A stretch of DNA of 32,946 nt from an uncultured Bacteroidota bacterium (GCA_903821465.1 CAIJLK010000149.1:1-32946); one strand, 5' to 3'; counted from the stretch's first letter, positions 1 to 9,330 are shown. Notes: generated by a model from the sequence alone, not told the origin. Numbers and translations: made by a program.

Positions 1-276
1 ATTGTTTTAGAAATCAGTAAACGGAATTTTTCATTTGGAGAAATCAGCAGACTGGTGGAAACCAACGATGCATTAATTACGCAGTGTAATACATTTACCG
101 AACCGGAAACGGGTCTGGTGATCATTACTTTGAAAATAAATAAAATAGAAATCTCTGCCATCGTTGCCACTTTTCAACGATACGAATATATTGTTCGCTA
201 CTATTTTGGCGAAGAGAATTACGCCAACGAACTGAAGGATAATTACAACCATTTATTGGCCTATCTGAATGTATAA
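1..276 (+). CDS. CBS-domain protein, C-terminal fragment (5' end outside window)
   Basis: The reading frame is open from the first base and ends at the TAA at 274-276, so this is the last 91 residues of a longer protein. The GTG at 55 is inside the frame and is probably not the true start. The fragment has an alternating beta/alpha pattern (FGEISRLVETNDA, then TGLVIITLKINKIEISAIVATFQRYE split over a strand and a helix) like the ACT-like tail after the CBS pair in Bacteroidota proteins encoded just upstream of NAD kinase. No CBS motif is visible here, because that part lies outside the window. The family call therefore rests on gene order and general character; substrate and role are unknown. 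The next gene starts 39 bp downstream on the same strand. Confidence 0.6.
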   Translation: MVLEISKRNFSFGEISRLVETNDALITQCNTFTEPETGLVIITLKINKIEISAIVATFQRYEYIVRYYFGEENYANELKDNYNHLLAYLNV

Positions 277-315
277 TTGCAATCCCCTATTTTTACCCTG
301 AAAACAGGTAGCGCA

Positions 316-1701
316 ATGAAGCATTGGTGCATTTTATTTTTAACTAGTATTATTTTGTGTTGCCAAGTTGATGCGCAATATACCGCTGCCGACTCTATCA
401 CCATTTCCAAAATAACCTTACTAGGTAATAAAAGAACCAAGTCGCAAATTGTGCTTCGAGAATTATCTTTTTTCAAAGGCGATTATTTGGCCAAGAAAGA
501 TCTTAACGCAGAACTCAAATTGTCGAAACAACAATTAATGAACACTTCATTGTTTGTGGATGTTGATCTGGTTCCAACAATTACAGATAGTACCGCCGAG
601 ATTCAAGTGAATGTAAAAGAGAGATGGTATTTGTTTCCACTTTTATATTTCAAACTCATTGATCGAAACTTTAATCAGTGGTGGGTAGAACAACACAGAA
701 GCCTTGATCGTGTGAACTATGGCATTAAATTCATTCAGAATAATGTTACAGGTAGAAACGATAATCTAGATGTTTGGCTGATCACTGGATACACACAACA
801 AGTAACATTAAGATACGATCTGCCCTTTGTTGATCGAAAGCTGAAACATGGATTCAACATAGGGTTCGTTTATGCTAGTCAGAAAGAATTGAACTATGCC
901 ACTGGCGATAATAAACAGTTATTTTATAAACAAGAAGATATATTCGTAAAGAAGGCAACTAGATATGATTTTACTTATGCTTATCGCCCCGATATTAGAA
1001 GCCGACACACATTCAGGGTTTCTTATAACGAAGAACAAATTGCTGATACCGTTACCAAGATCAATCCGAATTATTTTACTAATCAGGGTACCCACTTTAA
1101 CTATATAGATTTTAACTACGGGTTTAGATATTATAATGCAGATAATAATGCTTACCCGAAAGATGGTTGGTTGTTTCAAGGAAATATTTATAAACGTGGA
1201 TTAAATAAGGAATCGAATTTATGGATGCTCAATGCTAGGGCTGTTTATGCTTTGCCTGTTACCAATAAATCATTCCTGCATTTTGAAGCAATGGCACAAT
1301 TAAAATCGCCTCCGAGTAATGGTTACACCGATCAAAAAATGTTTGGCTATGCTAATTTTCAAATGCGCGGGCTGGAATACAATGTAGTTGATGGTATGTC
1401 GGGCTTCATGCTCAAAAGCACTATTCATAGAGAATTAGTACATTTTGAAGTTAAGAATCCCTTCAAAAGCAAGATCTACAATCGAATCCCTTTTCGTATT
1501 TACATGAAGGCTTATGCCGATTTGGGTTATGCGCAGTTGCCCAATTCCATTTCCAGCAATACCCTCAATAATACCCTTTTGCATACATGGGGCTTCGGTA
1601 TGGATATTGTTTCGATCTACGATTTTGTATTTAAAATTGAGTATAGCTTTAATCAGCTAGGCAAACAAGGCTTATATTTACAGAGCAGAAATGATTTTTA
1701 A
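316..1701 (+). CDS. BamA/TamA-like outer-membrane protein with a single POTRA domain
   Basis: A 461-residue protein predicted to be exported and inserted in the outer membrane. I start it at the ATG at 316, because this gives a clean signal peptide (MKHWCILFLTSIILCC, cleavage near VDAQ); the frame extends upstream to a TTG at 277 without adding anything signal-like. Residues about 28-102 form one POTRA-like unit (ITISKITLLGNKRTKSQIVL, then a helix, then a closing strand ending in VKERW). The rest, about 360 residues, is aromatic-rich alternating strand sequence like an Omp85/D15 barrel, ending in an aromatic residue (SRNDF). True BamA in this window has several POTRAs and 915 residues, so this is a smaller paralogue. 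Its client is not known. It sits directly upstream of nadK with a 9-bp gap. Confidence 0.75.
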   Translation: MKHWCILFLTSIILCCQVDAQYTAADSITISKITLLGNKRTKSQIVLRELSFFKGDYLAKKDLNAELKLSKQQLMNTSLFVDVDLVPTITDSTAEIQVNVKERWYLFPLLYFKLIDRNFNQWWVEQHRSLDRVNYGIKFIQNNVTGRNDNLDVWLITGYTQQVTLRYDLPFVDRKLKHGFNIGFVYASQKELNYATGDNKQLFYKQEDIFVKKATRYDFTYAYRPDIRSRHTFRVSYNEEQIADTVTKINPNYFTNQGTHFNYIDFNYGFRYYNADNNAYPKDGWLFQGNIYKRGLNKESNLWMLNARAVYALPVTNKSFLHFEAMAQLKSPPSNGYTDQKMFGYANFQMRGLEYNVVDGMSGFMLKSTIHRELVHFEVKNPFKSKIYNRIPFRIYMKAYADLGYAQLPNSISSNTLNNTLLHTWGFGMDIVSIYDFVFKIEYSFNQLGKQGLYLQSRNDF

Positions 1702-1710
1702 TTTAGATAC

Positions 1711-2589
1711 ATGAAAGTAGCAATTTATAGTAGGGGCTTAGATTTTGAACAGGAGAACCCTATCCAACTGTTGTTGGAAGAATTGATGCGCTATGACACA
1801 ACTATTTTTATTTTTAGTACCCTGCTTGAACAGTATCATTTTGATCCACATATTTGCCAAAAATTAATTCCTTTCAGCGTTTCTGAGCAACTAACGGAAG
1901 ATATTGATATCCTAATTAGTTTAGGTGGAGATGGCACCATGTTAGATGCGGTTACCCTTGTAAACAACAAAAATATACCACTTCTGGGTATCAATTTCGG
2001 GCGCCTTGGTTTCTTGGCTAGCATTAGTAGAGATGAATTATCAATTGCTGTGGATGCACTCATTAACCGAACTTTTCATATCGAGAAAAGAACATTGATT
2101 CACCTCGATTCGAATGAGCAATTGTTTGGTGATACACCCTTTGCTTTGAATGAGTTTGCAATCCATAAAAGAGATATTTCTCCGATGGTAAAAATTCATA
2201 CTTACCTGAATGGTGAATTTCTGAACACTTACTGGGCCGATGGTTTGATCGTTTCTACACCTACTGGATCAACTGGGTATAATATGAGTTGTAATGGACC
2301 AATTGTGTTTCCTGAATCGAATAGTTTTGTAATTACGCCTGTAGCGCCACATAACCTAAACGTGCGTTCTATTGTAGTACCCGATTCTAACGTTATTTCT
2401 TTTGAAGTTGAAAGTAGGGCAGATCAATTTATTTGTGCGTTGGATGCCAGACGAGAAATTGTTACCAAATCAATTCAGTTGGCAGTTCGTAAAGAAAAAT
2501 TTTATGTCAATCTGGCTAGACTAAACGAAAATAATTTCCTTTCAACACTCAGAACTAAACTCACTTGGGGACTCGACAAAAGAAATTAA
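1711..2589 (+). CDS. nadK: NAD kinase
   Basis: A cytosolic enzyme that phosphorylates NAD to NADP using ATP or polyphosphate. The 292-residue length fits the family. The diagnostic GGDGT motif is at residues 72-76, followed by the nucleotide-binding stretch with NFGRLGFLA. The second conserved block (NEFAIHKR, then ADGLIVSTPTGSTGYNMS) is present, as is the late PVAPHNL segment. The ATG at 1711 lies 9 bp after the previous stop, so the gene is probably cotranscribed with the Omp85-like gene. Gene order with a CBS-domain protein upstream and PorG/UppS/BamA downstream is a recurrent Bacteroidota arrangement. Confidence 0.96.
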   Translation: MKVAIYSRGLDFEQENPIQLLLEELMRYDTTIFIFSTLLEQYHFDPHICQKLIPFSVSEQLTEDIDILISLGGDGTMLDAVTLVNNKNIPLLGINFGRLGFLASISRDELSIAVDALINRTFHIEKRTLIHLDSNEQLFGDTPFALNEFAIHKRDISPMVKIHTYLNGEFLNTYWADGLIVSTPTGSTGYNMSCNGPIVFPESNSFVITPVAPHNLNVRSIVVPDSNVISFEVESRADQFICALDARREIVTKSIQLAVRKEKFYVNLARLNENNFLSTLRTKLTWGLDKRN

Positions 2590-2645
2590 CTTTTATCTTA
2601 GAAAAAATTGATGCTATTTTACAATAGTTAGATGCTATAAATCAC

Positions 2646-3491
2646 ATGTTGAAAAAAATCGGATTAATCTTCATCTTAGGTATTTCTTTGGTCTCATCAA
2701 AAGCCCAATCACTTGAATCGTATTCGCATCAGGCTGAATACGGCTTTTCTGTTGGGTTAGGTCATTATTTCGGCGATTTAAATACTGGCGCAAAGATCAA
2801 CCGCCCAAAATTTGCCGGCGGCATCTTCTTTAGAAAACAAGTGAACAACTATGTAGGCGTAAGAATCTCCGCGAACTATGCTTTTCTGGCCTATTCTGAT
2901 GTTTATAGTAATAATCCTGTTGAACAACAAAGAAATCTCAGCTTCAATACCAATGTCTGGGAGATGAGCGTTTCAGGCGATTTCAACTTTTTCAAATTTG
3001 TTCCCGGCTTTGAGGAATATCGGTTTACCCCCTATGTGAGCCTAGGTTTTGGTGCATTTTCCTTCGATCCCTATGCCTATATGGGCGGCCAAAAATACCT
3101 GCTCCGGCCACTTGGTACTGAAGGCCAGGGTAGCGCTTTATATCCCGATAAAAAACCTTACAGCCCCATTGCCCTGTGCATTCCATTTGGAGTGGGTATG
3201 AAATATGCTATCAATGAAAGAATGAACGTATTTGGTGAGATCTCTTATCGCTTTACCAATACAGATTATTTGGATGATGTGAGTGGTACCTATGCTCCAG
3301 ACGCTTTTCCGCCCCTGCCAAATGGCAATCCTTCTCCCGCTTTTTTATTACAAGATAGAAGCTATGAAACCGGAACATCTATCGGCATAAAAGGCCGCCA
3401 AAGAGGTAATAGCCTACAAAAAGACGCTTTCGTGACCCTACAAGTGGGTATGTCTTTCAATATTCAATCCTATCGTTGCCCAACTTATTAG
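2646..3491 (+). CDS. PorG-like (DUF6089) outer-membrane beta-barrel protein
   Basis: A 281-residue secreted protein with a signal peptide (MLKKIGLIFILGISLVSSKA, cleavage before QS) and an eight-strand-like porin fold: repeated aromatic-terminated strands, the family motif YGFSVGLGHYFGDLN near the mature N-terminus, and the conserved IPFGVGMKYAINER ... TNTDYLDDVSGTY block. The family is named for Porphyromonas gingivalis PorG (PG0189), an outer-membrane protein associated with the type IX secretion ring, whose gene also precedes uppS and bamA. That link comes from family knowledge plus synteny; whether this organism secretes through a T9SS cannot be read here. The gap to nadK is 56 bp. Confidence 0.82.
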   Translation: MLKKIGLIFILGISLVSSKAQSLESYSHQAEYGFSVGLGHYFGDLNTGAKINRPKFAGGIFFRKQVNNYVGVRISANYAFLAYSDVYSNNPVEQQRNLSFNTNVWEMSVSGDFNFFKFVPGFEEYRFTPYVSLGFGAFSFDPYAYMGGQKYLLRPLGTEGQGSALYPDKKPYSPIALCIPFGVGMKYAINERMNVFGEISYRFTNTDYLDDVSGTYAPDAFPPLPNGNPSPAFLLQDRSYETGTSIGIKGRQRGNSLQKDAFVTLQVGMSFNIQSYRCPTY

Positions 3492-3603
3492 TAATTTTTT
3501 AGAAAATAATCAGATTTTAAGCCAATTAGGCAGATTTTCTCTTAATTAAATCCCTACAACCCCGCCCTTTTTGTTAATTTCGCAGCCTAAATGCAGGTGT
3601 ACG

Positions 3604-4368
3604 ATGGAGGAAAACCTCATTGGCAAAATTGATAAAGACCGTTTGCCAAGACATATCGCAATTATAATGGATGGCAATGGACGTTGGGCTGAAGAAAAAG
3701 GTCAAGAGCGTCTATATGGTCATTTTCATGGGGTTGAAAGTGTTCGCATCATTGTAGAAGGGTGCGCAGAATTGGGTATCGAATACCTGACTTTGTACGC
3801 TTTTAGTACCGAAAACTGGGATCGACCGCAGAAAGAAGTGGAAGGGCTGATGTTGCTTTTTGTAGAAACTATCCGCAAGGAAGTGCCTACATTAAACAAG
3901 AATAATATACGCCTGCATGTAATTGGCGATCTAAGTCTTTTGCCTAAAGATGCGCATGAGGAATTGCATGAAGCATTGGCTTTGACTAGTCACAATACCG
4001 GCCTGAATGTAGTGCTGGCATTGAGTTATAGCAGCCGCTGGGAGTTGGTTAATGCGGTTAAACAGATCGGATTAGACGTAGAAGCAGGAAAGATCAACGC
4101 AGCTTCAATTAACCAGGATGTGTTAGAACATTACCTAGCAACAAGCGAATTTCCTGATCCTGAACTAATGATCAGAACCAGTGGAGAATACCGAATTAGT
4201 AACTTTTTGTTATACCAACTAGCTTATGCTGAACTTTATTTCACCAATACCCGTTGGCCAGATTTCCGAAAGGAGAACCTGGTGGAAGCCATTATTGATT
4301 TTCAGGGTAGAAACAGACGGTTTGGAAAGACCGATAAACAAATTCAGGAGGAAACCCAATTGGCCTAA
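3604..4368 (+). CDS. uppS: Isoprenyl transferase (undecaprenyl diphosphate synthase)
   Basis: A cis-prenyltransferase that condenses isopentenyl diphosphate units onto a farnesyl primer to make the lipid carrier for peptidoglycan and O-antigen. I choose the ATG at 3604 (254 residues, standard family size) over an in-frame non-ATG extension to 3571, because homologues start about 20 residues before the catalytic motif. The signature IIMDGNGRWAE is at residues 20-30, with catalytic Asp23; the late block RTSGEYRISNFLLYQ and the ELYFTNTRWPDF motif are intact. It lies between the PorG-like gene and bamA, fitting an envelope-biogenesis operon. Confidence 0.96.
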   Translation: MEENLIGKIDKDRLPRHIAIIMDGNGRWAEEKGQERLYGHFHGVESVRIIVEGCAELGIEYLTLYAFSTENWDRPQKEVEGLMLLFVETIRKEVPTLNKNNIRLHVIGDLSLLPKDAHEELHEALALTSHNTGLNVVLALSYSSRWELVNAVKQIGLDVEAGKINAASINQDVLEHYLATSEFPDPELMIRTSGEYRISNFLLYQLAYAELYFTNTRWPDFRKENLVEAIIDFQGRNRRFGKTDKQIQEETQLA

Positions 4369-4519
4369 TCACAACTATTTAAGGCAGAATTCCAATTAAA
4401 CAAGTGATTTAACAAACACTTTTAATTATTCCCTTTAATTTGCCCAACTTAAAACCAATAGAATCTCTGGAAGCATTATGGACTTTACTTTCAGACTGGA
4501 ATATAACAAAACGAACCGG

Positions 4520-7267
4520 ATGCAGAAATTGTACAAATATTTAGTGTTGGCTTCTCTTATTTTGTTGGTGAGTTTTTCGGCTCAATCGCAATCTTCAAAA
4601 GATACTACAATCACTTCCATTGATGCTGACTTGATCAATATCTTCACACAGAAAGCTCCTAAGACCTATAAAGTGGCTAGTGTGAAAGTTGTATGGTTGG
4701 GAAACAAATTTTTTGACGAGAACCTTTTGATCTCCATTGCGAATATCAATGTGGGCGACGACATCAAAATTCCTGGTGGCGATAACTTCTCTAAAGCGAT
4801 CACTAAACTATGGTCACAGAATTATTTCAGTGACGTGAAAGTGTATATCTCTAGCTTGGAAGGAAAAAATATTGGTGTTGAAATTGAAGTAACGGAGCGA
4901 CCAAGGTTATCTAAGTTTTATTTTAGAGATGTTCGTAAAAGTGAAAGCGAAGACCTGTCTGGTAAAACTGGTTTAATTCCTAATCGTGTTGTTACCGAGA
5001 ACATGAAGATCACAGCAGTAGAAGCGATTAAAAAATATTATGCTGAAAAAGGATTCCAAGATGCAAAAGTAAAAATTGTAGAAAGGAAGGATAGCACATC
5101 TAACAACAATACACTTACACTTAATTTCTTTATTGCAAAGGGATCAAAAGTTCATATCAATAATATCAATTTCGGCGGCAACGCTAATGTAGAGGAATCG
5201 AAATTGAAGAAACAATTAAAAGATACCAAAGAACAATCGCGCTTTACATTATTCCCTACTTATGATAAAGGAATGATCGTAGATGCTAAGCACTATACTT
5301 TCGACGATTATTTAAAAGAAAAAGGCTACCTCACTTTTAGTAGAACCAAAAAAGTGTTGGATCCTTATGTTCGTCTCAAATTCAGTTCCGCAAAATTTGA
5401 TGGCAAAAAATTCACTTCCGATCTAGATAATATTCTTGAATACTATAACACATTAGGTTATCGCGATGCAACTGTTTTAAAAGATACCGTATACCATACC
5501 AAGAAAGGGGATTTGAATATCGATATCAAATTATCTGAAGGTCGCCGTTATTATTTCGGAAATATTAACTGGCGTGGTAATACCAAATTTGGCGATTCAG
5601 TTTTAACTGCAATCCTTGGAATTAGAAAAGGCGATATCTATAATATGGATATCCTGAATAAAAAATTAGGTAAAAACTCCGGACCCGAAGGTGGTGATAT
5701 CAGTGGATTGTATCAAGATGATGGATACTTATTTTTCCGTACAGATCCTGTTGAAACTGCTGTCTACAACGATACTATCGATTTCGAAATTAGAATTGTG
5801 GAAGGTCCGCAGGCAACTATTAAAAATGTTCGTATTGCTGGTAACGACCGCACGAAAGAATACGTTATTAGAAGAGAGTTGCGTACTATTCCGGGCGAGA
5901 AATTTAGTCGTACCGACTTAGTTCGTTCTAACCGTGAGATCGCTCAGCTGAACTATTTTAACCAAGAAAAAATTGGCATCGATCCAAAACCAAATCCAGA
6001 AGATGGTACAGTTGATATCAACTATACTGTGGAAGAAAAATCAAGTGATCAATTAGAATTGAGTGCTGGTTGGGGTGGTGTGATCGGACTAACTGGAACG
6101 CTCGGTGTTTCTTTCAATAACTTCTCTCTTAGAAATATCTGGAAGAAATCTGCGTGGGATCCATTGCCAATGGGAGATGGACAAAAGCTGAGCATCCGTG
6201 TACAAAGTAATGGTAAAGCATTCCGTTCTTATAACTTCTCATTCACTGAACCATGGTTGGGTGGTAAGAAGCGAAACGCACTAACATTTAGTATTTATAA
6301 TACCAAATACGGACAAACTTATAACCCTACAACGGGATTATATGATCCTAACTACTCTGATCAGAGTTCGATTACCACAACAGGGGTAACCGTAGCTTTG
6401 GCGAAGCAATTGAAATGGCCTGATGACTATTTCTCTTTAACAACAGCTTTAAGTTTCACACGATATAATTTAAATAACTATGCCATCGATCCAGTTAACC
6501 TTCCAGGTTTTACAACCGGATTTGCGCATAACGTGAATGTGAAATTTACCCTGCAACGTTCATCTGTGGATCAGCCTTTATTCCCTAGAAGTGGATCTAC
6601 ATTTATGGCGAGTGTGCAGTTCACGCCTCCTTATACTTTGATAAATAGTAATATTGCTTCATCTAGCAACCCTTATGAGTGGATCGAATATCATAAATGG
6701 CGTTTCAATGGTGATTGGTATGTTCCTTTGGGCAAACCATCTGGAGCAGAACATAACAAACAGTTTGTACTTAAAACATCTGTGAAATTGGGTTATTTGG
6801 GTCGCTATAATTCCGAACTTCAAATCTCTCCTTTCGAACGTTTCCAAGTGGGTGACGCTGGTTTGAGTAACCAGTTTGCACTATTGGGTTATGATATTAT
6901 TGCACATAGAGGTTATCCGGTTTACAATGTATCAGATCCAAAAGTGAACCCCGATCAACAATCAACTCGTCAGTACTTTACCATTTTCAATAAATACACA
7001 ATGGAATTAAGATATCCATTGAGTTTGAATCCGAGCAGTACCATCTACGCATTGGGCTTCTTTGAAGCAGCTAATGGCTGGTATTCTATGAAAGATTACA
7101 ATCCATTCCAATTGAGACGTTCTGTTGGTTTGGGAATGCGTTTCTTTTTACCGATGTTTGGGTTACTTGGATTTGATTATGGTATAGGATTGGATAGGTT
7201 TACACCGGGCAATAGCATGAAAGATGCTTCAAGGTTTACTTTCATGTTAGGCTTTGAACCGGAATAA
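4520..7267 (+). CDS. bamA: Outer membrane protein assembly factor BamA
   Basis: The central Omp85 insertase that folds beta-barrel proteins into the outer membrane. From the ATG at 4520 the protein has 915 residues and a signal peptide (MQKLYKYLVLASLILLVSFS, then AQSQ). An in-frame ATG at 4478 would add 14 residues before the signal peptide and is less likely. The N-terminal half holds serial POTRA domains, recognisable by repeats such as VKVVWLGNKFFDENLL, INNINFGGNANVEESKL, GNINWRGNTKFGDSVL and VRIAGNDRTKEYVIRREL. The C-terminal half is a barrel ending in RFTFMLGFEPE. Two Skp/OmpH genes follow after 20 bp, the usual BamA-chaperone pairing. Confidence 0.95.
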   Translation: MQKLYKYLVLASLILLVSFSAQSQSSKDTTITSIDADLINIFTQKAPKTYKVASVKVVWLGNKFFDENLLISIANINVGDDIKIPGGDNFSKAITKLWSQNYFSDVKVYISSLEGKNIGVEIEVTERPRLSKFYFRDVRKSESEDLSGKTGLIPNRVVTENMKITAVEAIKKYYAEKGFQDAKVKIVERKDSTSNNNTLTLNFFIAKGSKVHINNINFGGNANVEESKLKKQLKDTKEQSRFTLFPTYDKGMIVDAKHYTFDDYLKEKGYLTFSRTKKVLDPYVRLKFSSAKFDGKKFTSDLDNILEYYNTLGYRDATVLKDTVYHTKKGDLNIDIKLSEGRRYYFGNINWRGNTKFGDSVLTAILGIRKGDIYNMDILNKKLGKNSGPEGGDISGLYQDDGYLFFRTDPVETAVYNDTIDFEIRIVEGPQATIKNVRIAGNDRTKEYVIRRELRTIPGEKFSRTDLVRSNREIAQLNYFNQEKIGIDPKPNPEDGTVDINYTVEEKSSDQLELSAGWGGVIGLTGTLGVSFNNFSLRNIWKKSAWDPLPMGDGQKLSIRVQSNGKAFRSYNFSFTEPWLGGKKRNALTFSIYNTKYGQTYNPTTGLYDPNYSDQSSITTTGVTVALAKQLKWPDDYFSLTTALSFTRYNLNNYAIDPVNLPGFTTGFAHNVNVKFTLQRSSVDQPLFPRSGSTFMASVQFTPPYTLINSNIASSSNPYEWIEYHKWRFNGDWYVPLGKPSGAEHNKQFVLKTSVKLGYLGRYNSELQISPFERFQVGDAGLSNQFALLGYDIIAHRGYPVYNVSDPKVNPDQQSTRQYFTIFNKYTMELRYPLSLNPSSTIYALGFFEAANGWYSMKDYNPFQLRRSVGLGMRFFLPMFGLLGFDYGIGLDRFTPGNSMKDASRFTFMLGFEPE

Positions 7268-7287
7268 TCAAAACGTAAAATGCTAGT

Positions 7288-7806
7288 ATGAAAAAATTAG
7301 TCTTTGTCTTGATCGCCTTGATCGGCTTCTCTGCAGCAGTATCTGCGCAGCAACGTTATGCAGTGATCGATACCAAATATGTATTGGATAAGATTCCTGA
7401 GTACAAAGAGGCCGACAAACGCCTGCAGGCAATTAGTCAGCAGTGGCAGAAAGAAATCGATGACCGACAGGACCTGCTCGATAAAATGTATAAGAACTAC
7501 GACGCAGAACAGTTCATGCTTACAGATGAGCTAAAAAAGAAGCGCGAAGACGAACTCTTTTTAAAAGAAAAGGAGATCAGAGACTTACAAAAAAGAAGAT
7601 TTGGATACGAGGGCGACTTGTTTAAAGAACGCCAACGTTTAGTTAAGCCAATTCAGGACAAAGTATATAATGCCATCCAAAAATTAGCCCTAGCTAGATC
7701 TTATGATTTTGTACTGGATAAAAGTGAAGGAATTACCATTATATTTGCCGACCCGAAACTGGATAAAAGCGATGATTTGCTGAAGGAAATGGGAATTAAA
7801 TTTTAA
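7288..7806 (+). CDS. OmpH/Skp-family periplasmic chaperone (first copy)
   Basis: A 172-residue protein with a signal peptide (MKKLVFVLIALIGFSAAVSA, cleavage before QQ). The mature part starts with RYAVIDTKYVLDKIPEY, the strand and helix typical of the Skp body, followed by a long charged coiled-coil arm (about residues 45-130, rich in K/E/R) and a return strand around YDFVLDKSEGITIIFADP. Skp-like chaperones trimerise and carry unfolded outer-membrane proteins to BamA; the neighbouring bamA supports that role. The gap to bamA is 20 bp and to the next paralogue 27 bp, so all three are likely one transcript. Confidence 0.9.
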   Translation: MKKLVFVLIALIGFSAAVSAQQRYAVIDTKYVLDKIPEYKEADKRLQAISQQWQKEIDDRQDLLDKMYKNYDAEQFMLTDELKKKREDELFLKEKEIRDLQKRRFGYEGDLFKERQRLVKPIQDKVYNAIQKLALARSYDFVLDKSEGITIIFADPKLDKSDDLLKEMGIKF

Positions 7807-7833
7807 ACAACTATCAATTATAAATTCACTAAA

Positions 7834-8442
7834 ATGAAGAAAGTATTATTTGTGTGTGTGGCGGTTATCGCTAGCCTTTTATTTACCAATCACACCAATG
7901 CTCAAACCAAAATCGGAACTTTTGACGAAGAGAGTGTATTGGGTTTGATGCCAGATATCGATAAAGTAAGCGCAGCTTTACAAAGCTTTGCTAAGGATTC
8001 TTTACAAGTTGATTACGAGTATAAAGTAACTGAGTTTACTCGTAGAGACAGTATCTTCAAAAAAGATTCTGCTGCAATGCCAGCAAGAGCTAGAGAGCAA
8101 GCTGTGAAAGAATTGAACCAGATCAAATACCAATTGGTGAATTGGCAGCAATATCAGCAAGAAGCTGTTCGTACTAAGCAAGACGAACTTTTGGTTCCTT
8201 ACAAACAAAAGATCTATGCTGCTTTAGAGAAGATCATCCGTGAGCAAAAATATACCCATATTTTCCGCAGCGATGCTTTGTTGAAATCTCCAATCGGCGA
8301 CAACCTGTCTATCAAAGTTGCGCAAGAATTGAAGTTGAACCTGCCTAAAGAAGTTCTTGAAGAATTAAAATCACAAGGTTTGCCAACTCCAGCAGGATCT
8401 GTTCCAGCTCCAGCTACTAAGCCGGCTCCTAAAAAAGGATAA
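7834..8442 (+). CDS. OmpH/Skp-family periplasmic chaperone (second copy)
   Basis: A 202-residue paralogue of the preceding gene. It has a signal peptide (MKKVLFVCVAVIASLLFTNH, cleavage near TNAQ) and the Skp pattern: IGTFDEESVLGLMPDIDKVS, a charged helical arm at about residues 45-130, then a closing segment KYTHIFRSD. It differs from the first copy by a Pro/Ala-rich tail (GLPTPAGSVPAPATKPAPKKG), probably flexible and perhaps cell-wall-facing. Tandem Skp paralogues after bamA are common in Bacteroidota. A Rho-independent terminator follows at 8464-8498 and closes the unit. Confidence 0.88.
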   Translation: MKKVLFVCVAVIASLLFTNHTNAQTKIGTFDEESVLGLMPDIDKVSAALQSFAKDSLQVDYEYKVTEFTRRDSIFKKDSAAMPARAREQAVKELNQIKYQLVNWQQYQQEAVRTKQDELLVPYKQKIYAALEKIIREQKYTHIFRSDALLKSPIGDNLSIKVAQELKLNLPKEVLEELKSQGLPTPAGSVPAPATKPAPKKG

Positions 8443-8463
8443 TTAATTCCATAAATATTTTTT

Positions 8464-8498
8464 AAGAACCTCATCCATGCGATGGGGTTCTTATTTTT
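8464..8498 (+). terminator. Rho-independent terminator after the bamA-ompH unit
   Basis: The arms AAGAACCTCATC (8464-8475) and GATGGGGTTCTT (8481-8492) pair over 12 positions with one G-U wobble, around a 5-base loop, and are followed by ATTTTT. The T run at the end also belongs to a TAnnTTTG box that lies only 4 bp before the murI start codon. Confidence 0.85.
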
Positions 8499-8499
8499 G
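8492..8499 (+). promoter_or_regulatory. Candidate -7 box of murI (TATTTTTG)
   Basis: TATTTTTG matches the Bacteroidota -7 consensus TAnnTTTG. It overlaps the terminator's T run and ends 4 bp before the murI ATG at 8504. No TTG is seen at the usual 19-bp upstream spacing, so the assignment rests on the -7 element alone. If used, the transcript would begin at or next to the start codon. Confidence 0.45.
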
Positions 8500-8503
8500 T
8501 GCC

Positions 8504-9325
8504 ATGAAGAACAGCCCCATTGGCGTTTTTGATAGCGGTTATGGCGGGTTAACCGTATTGAAAGAAATAGTTAAGCAATTACCCGAATACGACTATCTGT
8601 ATTTAGGCGATAATGCCCGTGCGCCCTATGGTCAGCGTTCATTCGATACCGTATACCAATATACCCTTGAGTGCGTTGAATGGTTTTTTCAGCAAGGATG
8701 CGAACTGGTAATTCTTGCCTGTAATACAGCGTCGGCTAAGGCCCTAAGAAATATTCAACAAAAAGATCTGCCCAAGATCGATACCCATAAAAGAGTGTTG
8801 GGTGTGATCAGACCTAGCACAGAGATCATTGGAAATTATTCCCATACTGGTGCTGTTGGAATTCTAGGAACTGCCGGTACTGTGTTAAGCAATAGCTATC
8901 CGATAGAAATGCATCAATTTTTCCCTGATATAGCAGTATTTCAACAAGCCTGCCCTATGTGGGTGCCCCTGATCGAAAACGGGGAATTTGATAGTGAGGG
9001 AGCTGACTATTTCGTACAAAAATATTTAGATGAATTATTGGGTCAGTCGCCCAAAATCGACACGATTTTATTGGCCTGTACCCATTATCCCTTGTTGATC
9101 AATAAAATAAAACAGTATTTACCAGCTGGTATTAGCTTAGTATCGCAGGGTGAGATAGTAGCAAAAAGTCTGGCACAATATCTTGATAATCATCAAGATA
9201 TGTCAAAAAGGATCAGCCAAACAGGTTCTTTGCAGTTTTTCACAACCGATTCAGCTACTGATTTTGATAACCACGCTAGCCTATTTTTTGGTAAAGAAGT
9301 GAAATCGGCACATATTTTTCTTTGA
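8504..9325 (+). CDS. murI: Glutamate racemase
   Basis: Converts L-glutamate to D-glutamate for peptidoglycan, without a cofactor, using two cysteines. I use the ATG at 8504 (273 residues); a frame extension to 8477 runs through the upstream terminator hairpin and is not credible. The N-terminal motif IGVFDSGYGGLTVLKEI holds Asp10-Ser11; the first catalytic Cys is Cys73 in LACNTASA, and the second lies in ILLACTHYPLL. The YLGDNARAPYG substrate loop is present. The gene stands alone between a terminator and the rpmH promoter, but its product continues the envelope theme of the preceding genes. Confidence 0.96.
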   Translation: MKNSPIGVFDSGYGGLTVLKEIVKQLPEYDYLYLGDNARAPYGQRSFDTVYQYTLECVEWFFQQGCELVILACNTASAKALRNIQQKDLPKIDTHKRVLGVIRPSTEIIGNYSHTGAVGILGTAGTVLSNSYPIEMHQFFPDIAVFQQACPMWVPLIENGEFDSEGADYFVQKYLDELLGQSPKIDTILLACTHYPLLINKIKQYLPAGISLVSQGEIVAKSLAQYLDNHQDMSKRISQTGSLQFFTTDSATDFDNHASLFFGKEVKSAHIFL

Positions 9326-9330
9326 TTCTT

